Shown here: piece by piece, positions 34,308 through 45,971 of the stretch
How positions within the stretch are numbered: position 1 is the stretch's first letter
How the letters are laid out: every line of letters begins with the position of its first letter
NCBI RefSeq assembly: GCF_003573695.1
Contig: NC_039361.1
Span: forward strand, 94,428,279 to 94,492,278
Source of the DNA: Papaver somniferum
Taxonomy: Eukaryota > Streptophyta > Magnoliopsida > Ranunculales > Papaveraceae
DNA length: 64,000 nucleotides
Direction: 5' to 3'
The notes under the pieces: generated by a model
What the model was told of the DNA's origin: nothing
Databases searched by the model: none
The model's input: only the letters and a program-made list of their open reading frames with translations
Position numbers and translations under genes: made by a program

Positions 34308-36878
34308 AATTTTAGTGACAAAACTCTTACATCATACGGATAAACAAATTACAAGAATTCATTACACATACACTTGATTCCCAAATTCAACAACACAATA
34401 ATCTGTATACATTCAATCCATAAATGCCGCCGTTGACATTATAATAACAAAGCTAATACTCCCCCTAAAGGTAAGATAGGTAGATTTTCAATCCGCACGT
34501 CTTTGTTATTCCGTTTGTAGTCCATGTAACTAAAAGTATCAATATGATATGCTACTTCCCCTTAGTGTATGCTTTACTCTTTTGTTAGATAAAACGTTTA
34601 AGCATCATTGTCCTTTCCCTTAGTGATACCAATCAATATAAATCAATACCAGTATCACTTGTTTACTCCATATATTTCTCCCCCTTTTTGTCACAAAATG
34701 ACAAAGATACGAGAAAATAGAAGACAAACCGAAAGGATCTTACAAATATCAAAGACTTGCAACCCATAAGAGTTAAGCACGAGGGTTCCACACACCATTT
34801 TTTATAACCAACATCAAAACCGAAACTACAAAGTAATTTTGTTTTGATATGTTACCAAGGAAACAATTTCCCGAAGAAATTTTCCCTAATAGTTTAGAAA
34901 ACCAAAAAATCGACTAAGAAATTTAGTTCCTTTGCGAAACCAATTGCAAAAATAAAATTGCTTGTTCAATAAGACCAAAATAAAGATAACTCTATTTTTC
35001 TCATCGGGTTCTAATTATCCATATAACTTAGACCTTTCACTTTCTTGTTAAGGCATTCTATTAGACTTGAATAACCGGAACCTCCACTTTGATAAGTCTA
35101 ACTAAGATCAGAATTGACTTAGTTTCTCTTATCCGAAATCAAATTGGACTAAACAATTCATCCCGAATACCTTTTCTTTTGTTAAGCCATAAACAATTCA
35201 TACAAACCAAATAAATCAACTTGCATAATTATTTACCTCAACCAGAAACAATCGAAACAACATAGACATTAAAGCACCGCAATTGCACCGAAATTTTGTA
35301 AGCCTAAACGATTAATACCAAACAATAAAGCAAGATAACAATCGTTTTTATTGACCGGAAATAATTGAATCACACACATATCCATACGCAAATAATGGAA
35401 TAAACATCAATTGTACCGAAATTTTGTTAAGCAAAAGCAATAAATATATGCAATAAATTCCGTCTTTTCTTAAACAGGAAAATGATTAACTAACAAAGTC
35501 GTTACCTCAAATTTTGCATCCTCTTCTCCAATAATGTTTCCATCTTCTTTCCAGGGAGAATTGATACCTAAATATCATTATGTTGTCATCCTTATGCAAG
35601 ACAAAAGAACAAAAACAACCAACCTTTACCAGAGAAAGGTTGAAAACCGATTTTAACTATTGCAAGCAAAAGTTGAAACCCCGAAACACATATGCTTTTA
35701 TGCTAAACCAAACGATTGAACATATTCTGACTTTTTCTCATATTGTTTCAATCAGAACCCCTCATGATCCTATGATAAAGCCAACCAACATGGGATAGAA
35801 CTTAATCATGTTAAACCAAAAAGTCATCCAAACCATAAGGGTTCACACATATGAGATCGAATATTAAGGTCATGAAAACCGAAATCAAACATCCCATAAA
35901 CATACATAGTAATAAGATAAAGCATTCAAGTACAGGCTACGTAATCAAAAAACTATCACACGAAAAATTATAAACCAATAATTTTATTCATAAATAAGAT
36001 AGTTTTATTCATAATAGACCAAATACAATTATTGAAAGAAATCAAAAATTGATGTCTATTTTTCCTTCTCAATTCTTGTGAAGATTGCTTTTAAAAACTG
36101 GATTCAAATTCTTCTGAGCACTTCCCTTTTCAGTAGATAATTTGTTCATCTCAAACAGTTGATAATGAAGATAGCTAGTACTTCTTTTGAATCCTTTATC
36201 ATCAGCTCATGCTATCTAATGCAACCTTTAACAGTAAGAATCTGTTTTCTTAGATAATCTTGAGAGTTATCATGAAGAGAGACATCATGAGTTTCAGTCA
36301 TAACTGATGCACAGAGTGCTAAATCATCAAGAGATAACCCTTCTTTTACCGATTTCTCTATTGAAATAAAATAGTCTTCTTTCGGACATGAAGAAGGTAT
36401 ATAAGATGGGAGAAAATCAAGGAATAATTTGGTTTATGGAAACCGAAACTATTTTTCCCAAAATAAAATATATCTATTATTTTTCACTACAGAAACATAC
36501 ATGAACAACTTGCCTAGATTTATGCATCCTCACAATCAGAATTTTGGGCAACAAGTGAGGATGCACATTTCAACACAATCAGTGTGTGTTGAGGTGAGAA
36601 TTATTCTCACCATAGTTAACAAATACATCCTTAGGATCCTTAGGATGACTTATAAATACAATAGACTGTGTTTCCTTTTGTTCTTTCTTTCTCTTGTAAT
36701 TGCAAGAGTTTGCAATTTCCTTTTGAGATCTCATAAACTTACCAGTCTTCTTTATCCCCTTGCGAAGTGCTTTGATAAGTTTATTTCCAAGGAAGATTGC
36801 AGTGTGATTATTTATTCCACATGAAGAACTTATTATTTAATCAGAAAAACTAGTTTCCGATTCTCTTGGTTTTTCACC
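34308..36878 (-). other. Non-coding or decayed internal region of reverse A element
   Basis: About 2.6 kb, A/T-rich, between gag and the polypurine tract. Part (about 34440-35220) is shared with 30633-31428. On the minus strand around 36370-36180 a short readable stretch (LSLDDLALCASVMTETHD) is followed by stops, perhaps the decayed tail of a gag-linked ORF. I see no integrase or RT motif in any frame. Confidence 0.55.
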
Positions 36879-37900
36879 CTATTTTTCTTGTTCAGATTTT
36901 ACCATACGGGTTTTATCTGAAAGGAATTTCAAAAGGTTTTCAAGTACTAGGATTAACCTTTTATTTTCCTTAATTTCCAACTCAAGTTTTTCTAGGATTT
37001 GATTAGACTCGTAGGGTTCATCATTGTTAGAGTTGGCAAGAAGTGCATTACAGTTAGACATTCCTTCATTGGATTCTTCCTCCGGAATATCATCAAGAGT
37101 AGAGACATACGCCTTTCTGCACTTCTGTGATCTTCTGCTGGGACAATGTTTTGCCATATGTCCGAATTTACGGCACTTGAAGCATTGTACTTCTTCATTA
37201 CCCTTTTTATGACAAAAAGATAATGTATCAAGATTACGTTTATCATTAAATAAGATGTCCTTAATTCGTTGCGCTAGAAGCACAATAGTTGAGTCAATCT
37301 CTTTTTCAACAGGTACCTTGTCCTCTTGGAAACGTTTCTCAGTTTGATTCTTCAACAGAATTTCTCTATCAAAGATCTTTAACTTTCTACAAGAGAGATT
37401 CGAGAAAGTATAAAAAGATCATTTACTTCTATTATGGCATGTTTCTTAGACTCGTATCTGGATGATAACGATCTGAGAATTTTGCATACTATTTCCTTTT
37501 CAGGTATGGCCTTTCCAAGAAAAAAAAAGCATTAACAATCTCAGAAAGTTTAGAGTTAAACTCCTCGAAAGTATCGTTATCATCCATTTTGAGGTGTTCC
37601 CATTCAGATGAAAGGGAAAGAAGTCTAGCTTTTTTTTTCAGAATCATATCCCTCGAATATAGTCTCAAGAATATCCCATGCTTCTTTAGAAGTTCTACAA
37701 GTCAGCACATGATGTAGAAGATCATGACTAACTGCGTGTATGAAGGCTTTCAAACCATCATAATTCTTCTTTGCAAGAATCCTTTCTTCATGAGTATAAA
37801 AACGCTAAATGTTTGCAATAATCCATCGGTTGTTGATATCCGTCTTCGATTAATAACCAAGTATTAAAATCTCGGGATTGAAGAAAAGCTTTCATAGCAT
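36879..37900 (-). pseudogene. gag: copia gag (UBN2-type) with CCHC zinc knuckle, frameshifted
   Basis: On the minus strand about 37790-37540 reads as the UBN2-type gag core (KEAWDILETIFEG, LSSEWEHLKMDDNDTFEEF). A shift in a run of A (near 37635) and another near 37400 break it. From 37355 the frame is open for 158 residues. It has the knuckle CFKCRKFGHMAKHC (CX2CX4HX4C, about 37185-37145), then an acidic part, then a heptad-like C-terminus (LEKLELEIKENKRLI) that may be a coiled coil. Gag forms the particle that packages the element's RNA. The product is shorter than a normal gag-pol and no protease follows. Confidence 0.85.
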
Positions 37901-38020
37901 ATTTCCATAATGGGTAGTTTGTCCCATTGGTAGTACGTTAACTGAATCACTCATTAGATTCATTTTCTTATAGGTTGGATCGCACCAAATACAGATTGTT
38001 AGATATTTTTGTGTTTTCCT

Positions 38021-38032
38021 GCTCTGATACCA
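38021..38032 (-). other. Primer-binding site of reverse family A element
   Basis: Minus strand TGGTATCAGAGC, exact initiator-Met tRNA complement, next to the LTR end at 38035. Confidence 0.9.
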
Positions 38033-38034
38033 AT

Positions 38035-40318
38035 TGAAAAGACGAGGGTACCCAAATATACCGCAATCTAAATATTTTCCACCTATAAGTCCTTTCTCTG
38101 AAAGTGATTGTCTATAGACCGAGTCGAGACAATACAACTAATCGGTTCACACTTCGTGTGATCGTCTATGGATACGAGATCGAGACAATACGACAACAAG
38201 ATGACTTGTGTGATTCACTATGGATACAAGATCGATACAATACAACAACGAAGTATGTTTACTTGATAAATGGTTTGTACTTAACCAAACACAATAGGAT
38301 TACTATCAAGTAAATAGGAATTAACGTTTGTATAATTTACTTTAAATTATAATAACAACAATTATAATTGCGGAAAATAAAAGTAAATGACACAACAATA
38401 TTTTGTTAACGAGGAAACCGCAAATGCAGAAAAACCCCGGGACCTTGTCCAGAATTTAATACTCTCAGGATTAAGCCGCTATACAAAGTTAAACTAACTT
38501 CGCATAGTTGAGACCAAGCAACTAAACCTATAGTTCACTTAGTTCCGTCTGTATCCCTGCGCCTCCAACTTGTTAATAAGTCACGCACTTGGAACAAATC
38601 CTTTGGTTCGTATTCTAAACAGTAAAGGAAAAACAAATATGTTGGGTAACAACTCTTTTAAACCAAGTGATATGAGTTCGACAAAAGGCTCCTCCGCTTA
38701 TCCCAATAAACTCCTTTGTTAGGTCCTTAGATCTATCTAATAAAAACTACCAAATAAATTGTCAAGATTTTGCAATCAATACTTTTAATCACAAAGAATT
38801 GTATTGATGCCGATCTACTCAACTAACAATCCAATCTACCACAAGGATAAACCTATTATAGTTGGATCCTCTTTACCCGAAACAAGTATTGTGCAAACCA
38901 AAGATTATGAACCCAAATCAGAAATCTTCTTCTTCTGCAAATCTTCTTAGATCTTCAATAAACACCTGCACACAATAAAATTGAATCTCTTGTGATCAAT
39001 CACACACAAAACGGAGTCTGTTAACAATGGATTATCACAAGACGTATTTAGATCTACAAACAGTCTAAAGATCCCCGTCGAAACTTCGATCTAGTTTGAG
39101 TGAATCTTATATCAGCAGAGAAGATTCTCAAGCATAAACAAACTAGGTGCAATCAAAGTTCCACAACCGTTAGTCAATCAAATCAATCGAAAACTAATAA
39201 TAAAACACAATTATCTAGTTTCCCACCAACGGTATTAATAGAGCTTCTCAATCCCAAAGAAGTCTTTAAACCGAGCGGCCGAAAGAGATATCGCCTAATT
39301 AGGTTACTTTCCTCTCCGAATAGGCGACTTCACCAGTAACAACACAATTAGGTTGTTTTGCTGGCTCTGAGGATTAGTTTGCTCGAAATGCAAACTTTGA
39401 TATTTATAGACCAAGGAAGTTTGGACACCAAGGAATTTCCAAAACCGAAAATATTCTCAAGATATGCAATATATTCCCAAATTCAGTTTCCATAATTCCT
39501 GGAAATGCTTTGTCCAAATATTGACCGAAATCTCTTAGAAAATCCCTAACTAGTAAATGCACATTACTAATTTTTATTTTCCAAATATAAAATTAAAAAA
39601 CTTAATTAAAAGATTCTCAATTTATTTTCGATCCGGGATTCTCCTTTAGCTATTAAATAATATTTTTGAACAATAAAAGATAAGCGTGACTGCACATGTT
39701 CAAAGTATGTCGACATCCTTACTTATTAAGTCCTCTTTCATACTTACAATCTTGGAATCGATTTTCCACACTTCCAAACAAGTTTAGAATTGGTTCATCT
39801 GACTTCCAAGAACTGTATGATTGATCTTCCTATCAAATCACCATACATGGGTTTCACGGTTCTACCAAAACAAGTTTCAGTTCTACCTCCATGTGGGTAC
39901 TAGAATTAGTCACGCTAGTTACCAAAACTTGGTTGACAAGGTATTAGGATCGGTTCCTGCATATATATGGTATCTAACTTGTATTTGTTGCACATGTCCA
40001 TAGGATCGGTTCCCAATAACTAAAAACGCGTTGCACATGTTCATTGGATCGGTTCCCAATAACTAGAAACTTGTTGCACCTCTTACAAGGATGGATTCCC
40101 CTCTTGTGATCGGTTGCACCTCTTACTAGGATCGGTTCCCCTTTACCTAGAGTTGGTCATACCAATAACAATAAATCGATCATACCATCTCAGATGATTA
40201 CTTAAGATCGGTTTCACTAATAAAAGTTATACCAATACAAAAGTCAGGTCTTATGAATAGTTTTACCAAGAACATAAGCAAGTCATGAGAGGTTATACTA
40301 ATCACACATATTGGTAGT
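38035..40318 (-). repeat. 5' LTR of reverse family A element, 5' end missing
   Basis: Collinear with 31429-33720 of the 3' LTR. It lacks about the first 570 bp of the LTR because a forward A LTR starts at 40319. TATA box on the minus strand at 39401-39408. Motif array at 39945-40140. Confidence 0.88.
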
Positions 40319-41081
40319 TGTTAGAGCATAGCTCCGTTGAACCCACCAAGCGTTGGTATGTAAAGTTTGGTTGTCATATTTTAGTGGGCCAAAACTCATT
40401 GAAGAGTCGCTTGAATATGTACTAGAGTCAACTTCATATAGGTTAGCTTGAAAGTATTAGGATATGAGACATTACAAGTATTGCGAAGACTTGAATAAGT
40501 GAAGAATTAAGGAGATACAACGACAACATTATCCTTCCACTTGATGTTAGTGATATTTGACTTGAACTGTTTCATTCCCTAACATGTCTTTCAAGTCGTG
40601 CATATTGAAAACATAACTACGAAGCATGAATGATTACACTCTAGTAAGACATAGTATTAAGGAATACAATACGAGGTTTATTGCTTAACCATTAAACTTT
40701 GTAGATAAGACATCGACATAATCGTTTGAATGCTATTGTGATTATGTATGGGTATAAGGTGAAGATTTCATCCTATGATATCGTATGCAAAAGATATGTC
40801 AAAAACAGTTTAGTATTGTGATCCTTCACTACATGGACACCGATCCTAGTGAGAGGTGCAATATGAAGGAGTGTAAAACTGTTTTGCCTATAACTTCTTC
40901 GTCCGAACTCGGAATGACCTCATTCTTTTTGCGTTGGTTTCGTAATTCAATTTACTAAAAAATTGAGGTAATTGAAATAATTGATTTTATGTTGAATTTT
41001 TATGGTGTATTCTAAATTGACTTATGGGATGTTTGATTTCGGTTTTATGACCTTAATATTCGATCTCATATGATGTGAACC
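40319..41081 (+). mobile_element. Forward family A fragment inserted in the reverse A LTR
   Basis: It begins TGTTAGAGCATAGCTCC and follows the forward LTR A start for about 460 bp (compare 5565-6020). It then diverges at about 40778. Its last 60 bp (about 41020-41081) match in reverse the internal non-coding sequence near 35850-35910. It is therefore an A element with a large internal loss, cut at 41082 by the C3 LTR. Confidence 0.65.
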
Positions 41082-43009
41082 TGTGGATGGGGAAAAACGA
41101 TTCTCTGGTTTTTAGGGAAGTGAAGAGACAAGCGTTTTGTTGAGACTCCTCAACCGAGAAAACTGTTCAACCTTACACAGATGCACTGCAAAGGGAGTGC
41201 TTAGATTCGAGAGATCAATCTGTAGGACTCCGACCTAAACCAAGTGAATCGCCGTTCCAGAGTCAATTCGGTCGCAAAGAGGGAGACGGGTTGATCTATA
41301 GGAGGGAAGCTGAGAATTATGTGGGATCAATGATGATCAAGGATTGTGGATGTGTTGAAGGTTTCTGCCAGTTTCTGTGAACTGATGAGATCGAATAAGT
41401 TCTGGTAGTTTGATGAATTCTTGAGAGTAATTACTCGAGAAATTATGTGTAGACGACTGTTGATGTCTTTCAATCATGGATTCAGAGATTTATTTATATT
41501 GTCAGAATAGTAAACACCTTGATCCCTGTAAGTGTGACGGTTTCTCGAGTGAAAGAGTGGAAAGTGGAAGATCATGGTGAAACCAGTTCCAGGTCGTGCG
41601 GAGACTTGGTTAACCGTCCACCCACTACTTTGCTAACTCCTTCAACCGTTGCACGACTTACTCACATTTCTCATCGTGGATGAATCCACGTGCCGTAGGC
41701 CACCAGACCAAAACCCTAATTGATATCCCCCATGTGACGTGATTGATCTCTCACGAATCGTGGACTCTGCATGACAGACATGTATTTAGTTAGTCAGTTG
41801 TTGACTGATTAGACAATGAGTCTAGGTTTTGTTGAGTTGAGCATGAATGACAAATGCTCAGTGGTTCACGAATCGAACATGTCTGTTGAGACGTAGTTCT
41901 TTGAATAATGTTGACATTGCGCGTATTAGCAAAGATTGTAAATTCGGCGACTGAGCGTCGATTTGAAGAATTACCGAATATTGATAGTTTGAGCAATATT
42001 CAAGAAACTGATCAAGTATTGCTCAATTCGACAATTACTGATAAATTACTGAATATTGATAGTTGGATCAATATTCGACCAATTGAGCAAGTATTGATCG
42101 ATTCGACGGATTACTTATTGGTAACGTGACCCAATAAAATATTAATTAAAATATTGGTAGATTACCGAATATTATATGATTGATCCAGATGTTGATTGCT
42201 GGATCAACATAAACTTATTAGTGTTTGAACTTTCTCAGAATGATGATTTGTGGAGCGTTTGTTCAAAATCCTAATTTTTGATCAATTGTTTGTCAATTGA
42301 CGAATCGCTGAGAATAGGTCATGAGTGTGGGAGGAACCGACCACATGGGACGATGGACGTCCATGTGGTTCCCAAGTGCTCGAGTGAGCATGCACCAAGG
42401 TCCTTAGTTGACCGGTTGGTGAAAGAATGATGATTAAATGCCGGTTTCATTATTTATTGAAATAGTGCTCGATCGAGCATTAGGTGCTAAAACCTAATTA
42501 TGGAAAAGTGAGGGACCGACCAGGAGGTTATGAGACCGGCCCTTGGTGGTCACGGGACCAATGATGGTTGTTTGAGAAAATTCCAAGTCGGTTGGAAAGA
42601 GTTTGGGACCCAATATGAGTAATTGAGCAAATTAGGTCAAAATTGTGAACATGTGTGGCACCGGCTCTTTGCAAGCCTTAGGGACGCCCTTGGTAGGTCG
42701 AGGGAGCATGCCCGTGTCACCATAATGTCCACGTCTCAACCCTGAGAGTTTCGGTATTTTCTGGTGTGCGTTTGAGCAATATTGTGGATTTTCAGAAGAG
42801 TTTGATCTTGACTGAAATTCTTGATTTTTTGCTCGAATGAGCAAGTATGCTCGTTTGATCAATATTTCGTGAATATTAAAATAATAATATTTTAATATAT
42901 TTTCGTGAGTATCTTAGTCGGTCGTGTGACCATATTGAATTTTGGCTTTTTCATGGTTTGAGAAATATTTGAGAAAACATGAAGAAACCATGATTTTTGC
43001 TCAAAATGA

Positions 43010-43540
43010 AGAGTTTCATGAGATGAGGAAAATAATAATTATGAAATACTAGGGATTGCAAGGTGTGGGACCGGCCACGGCTAGGGCATGGCCGGCCGTC
43101 CAGGTAGCCCGGTCCCACACCACCTTTTCCGTGTTTTGTATTATTATTTTTCATGAAACCGTGAAAGTAAAGAGAAACCATGAATTTTGTTGAAACGGAG
43201 GAGTTTCATGAGATTAGAGAAATAATAATTATGAAAGACAAGGGATTGCAAAGTGTGGGACCGTCCACGGCCAGGGCATGGCCGACCGGCTAGGTTGCCC
43301 AGTCCCGCAACACCTTTCCCTATTTTATATTATTATTTCTCATGAAAGCATAAAAATATGGAGAAACCGTGAGTTTTGCTCAAACAAGGAAAGTTTCTAT
43401 AATGAAGGAGTTTTCATGAGTTCATGAAAATAATAAAAATAAGGAAAAGTAATGGAAGAGGCATGGGACCGGCCACGGCTAGGGCACGACAGGCCAGCCG
43501 GTGGGACCGGCCCATGAGCGCCTCTTTATTATTATTTTAA
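43010..43540. repeat. About 200-bp tandem repeat with GC-rich foldback, three copies
   Basis: Three units start near 43010, 43200 and 43400. Each has gtttcatgag, a run of aataataat, then a GC-rich core. In the first unit the core arms aaggtgtgggaccgg (about 43060) and ccggtcccacacc (about 43109) are complementary, with tattattatttttcatgaaac as the outer arm. The second unit keeps most pairs and the third fewer. Confidence 0.75.
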
Positions 43541-43779
43541 TATTATTATTTTCTATATCCTGTTTTGTGTAGGATTCCTCATTGGTCCATATTTTTCAAT
43601 GCTCGTTTGTGCATTCGGGTGCTCGGTCGTGCATCATTGTTGAGTGTACTTACACCATTTTATGGTGCTTACTCAGTGATGGTCCATATGCCCGATTGTT
43701 GAGTATTTATTACTAATTTATGAAATTCAGTGGAGAATGATTCATGAAACTGAGTAATAAAAGTGAGTAGTTTTTTATT

Positions 43780-44030
43780 ATCAATCCATAGGATCAGCCG
43801 TGGATTCGACCATGAATTCGGAATAATAAAACGAGTATTACCATTTCATGGGATCGTGGGTTCGACCATAGAATCGGAGTAATGAAAGTAGTTATTACCA
43901 TCCCATGAGATCATCCTTGGATTCTATCATGAAATCGGAGTAATGAGATTATCTATTACAATTCTATGCAGCCGTGGATTCGATCATGAAATCAGAGTAA
44001 TGAGATAAAATAGATTATCTTCTAGGAATT
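43780..44030 (-). repeat. About 62-bp tandem repeat in C3 LTR
   Basis: Four degenerate copies of gaatcggagtaatga followed by ttattaccatcccatg and a gtggattcgacc block. Confidence 0.75.
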
Positions 44031-44099
44031 CAGTGGTGAATGTCACGGTAGAATTAATCTATCACAGAAGGGATATTAGCTAGTTAAAGCGTCATACCC

Positions 44100-44415
44100 A
44101 TCCTGAAAGGTGCATAGTCAGTAAACAGCGAGTGTTGTCGAAGTCCTGAAGGCGTTATTGCTCTCAATATCACGGAGAATCTCCTGAATCCATACACGGT
44201 CTCTCTACATAGTCAGGGAACAGTGAGTGTCACCGATGTCCTGAAAGCGTTGTTTCTCTCAATCTTACGGAGAACCTCCCAATATTTCTTCTATGTAGAG
44301 GTGGGTCTCTCTATATAGCCAGGGAATAGCGAGTCACCGACGTCCTGAAGGCGTTGTTGCTCTCAATCTTACGGAGAATCGCCCAATTACGTTAATCTAC
44401 ATAGAGGTCATGATG
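44100..44415 (-). repeat. About 115-bp tandem repeat in C3 LTR
   Basis: Three copies of the block catagtcagggaacagcgag ... gtcctgaaggcgttgttgct ... cttacggagaatc, at about 44105, 44212 and 44315. Confidence 0.8.
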
Positions 44416-44575
44416 AAATGCGAGGAATCGAACGTTCAGCTAGTGGAGGCCTTTCGAGAAACATATTCATCATGGATCGTAAAATATGAATCGTCACATG
44501 CCTGAAAGTCGCGTCAGAAACATGCAGTGTCATGATTTTACGATTTTGACCTTTGTTGAAAATCCACCATCTACA

Positions 44576-44590
44576 TTAATTCCCCTGCTT
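44576..44590 (-). other. Polypurine tract of C3
   Basis: Minus strand aagcaggggaattaa directly before the LTR start. Confidence 0.75.
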
Positions 44591-44896
44591 AGTGAGGGAC
44601 AGTCAGGTTCCGCAGTAAGCATTAAATGGTGATTTTCAGTCGCCGAGATCGATGGTTGAACTCAGTTGCACAAAAGTATTTTCCAAATCCTCAGATTTGC
44701 TCCAATGGTGTCATGTACAAGCAAATGTTCGGGTGAGGACCCTGATAGTATGATAGAGTGTCATCCCGTGAACACGGAGAGATGAGGCACTGCTGATTTG
44801 GACCCCCGGAAGCTCAGTTCTGGTCGGTTTAGGATTTATGGGCCCGAGTCCAAAAAAGGAAACCCATGTTTTATTAGGTTTTGGAAACAAAATTGA

Positions 44897-45062
44897 TATA
44901 AAAGGTAAGTAACCCGAAAAAAAAATTTATTATTGATTGACCGACCACCCTCTCTTCTCCCTCACGCTCGAGAAGAATTTTTTTTTTTTTTTGTGAACAC
45001 CGGAGCTCCACCTCCACCGACTGCCGCTGGCCAATTTCCGGCGAACTCCGGCACCGACAAAG
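44897..45062 (+). promoter_or_regulatory. Promoter and leader exon of the PMD gene in C3
   Basis: A TATA-like tataaaag (44897-44904) is followed by a CT-rich leader (ccctctcttctccctcacg, about 44948) and a splice donor AG|GTACAT at 45062/45063. A leader intron would run to an acceptor just before ATG 45972. C1 has the same plan: TATA on the minus strand at 57208-57215 and a donor near 57118. Inference from sequence signals only. Confidence 0.5.
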
Positions 45063-45971
45063 GTACATAAATTTTTTTTTGTTGTTGTGTGTTTTTTTAT
45101 TTCATGAGTTGTTCATAAAACAAAATTCCCATAGTTGTATGCATGCGTAGGTTTTATGAAGAATTTTTTTTCAAAAACGTATATATGCTTGTTCGTTCGT
45201 TAGTTTAAGAAACGAGCAAAAATCCCTAATATGAAAGAGATACATGAATTATTGAATAGACATGGTCTAGTTGCAGTAGAGAAAATTTTGTTTATGAGGT
45301 TTCATGAAAATCCAAATTTGTTTTAAAAGCATGAACTTTCGCAAATACTTTTAGAAACGTAGGTTCGTTCGTAGTAAAAGTAATAAATAATGATCCTTAG
45401 AGTTAAAGGAATTTTGAAAAGACTTGTAGTTCATGATAAAATTTATTTGTGAGCTTTCAAAATTTTATTTGGAATATGTGGACCCTTGCAAAAATAGAAA
45501 AGACCCTAATTTCATAGACAAATGCTTGTTTGAGCAAAACAAGGTTTTTTTTTTTATTAACTCACGTAAAAGAGGAATTTTTTTTTACACATGAGTTTTA
45601 ATTTTTGATAAAAAATAAAATAGCAATTTTTGAGTAACTATTAGAGATAAACAATTTTATTTTATGATGTGTGTTTGCGGCATAAATCATGGAACGTTCA
45701 CATGCAGAGTTTATGTGAATTGTTCATAATTTCGTGAAAAGTCAGTGTTTACTCTTGAATGATAGGTTTTTTCTCACTTTCGTAGGTTTGAAAGAGTAAA
45801 AAAGTTTTCGGAGTTTTACGTTGTTATCACTAAGTTCGTGAAACTATAAATAGGTAATATTTGAGGATTACCATTTTGTAGACGCTGATATGAGCATCAT
45901 AATTATTCAGCTGCTTTAATTCCATTGTGTTGACGAAATTCATGTATGGATGTCACAACAACTTTGCAAAG

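Larger units (their letters stand above)
31429..40318 (-). mobile_element. Ty1/copia family A element, reverse copy, gag without recognisable pol
   Basis: Minus-strand order: 5' LTR (40318-38035, its start cut off), primer site (38032-38021), gag (about 37900-36879), long non-coding part, polypurine tract (34307-34293), 3' LTR (34292-31429). The internal region is only 3.74 kb and I find no protease, integrase or RT. Probably a non-autonomous derivative or a deleted copy. The two LTRs differ at about 18 of the first 275 positions counted by eye, so it is not young. The presumed target base set next to the 3' LTR is aactt (31424-31428). Confidence 0.85.
41082..44575 (-). repeat. 3' LTR of C3
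   Basis: Minus strand: starts TGTAGATGGTGGATTTTCAAC at 44575 after the polypurine tract, ends ccatccaCA-like at 41082. Length 3494 bp. The part near 41090-41300 is clearly related to the 3' end of the C2 LTR (16230-16400). TATA box on the minus strand at 41491-41498. It contains three sets of tandem repeats, listed separately. Confidence 0.75.

Noticed and set aside
36429..36824. Plus-strand frame of 131 residues
   Set aside because: It lies antisense in the decayed region after the A gag, with no domain and poor amino-acid composition.
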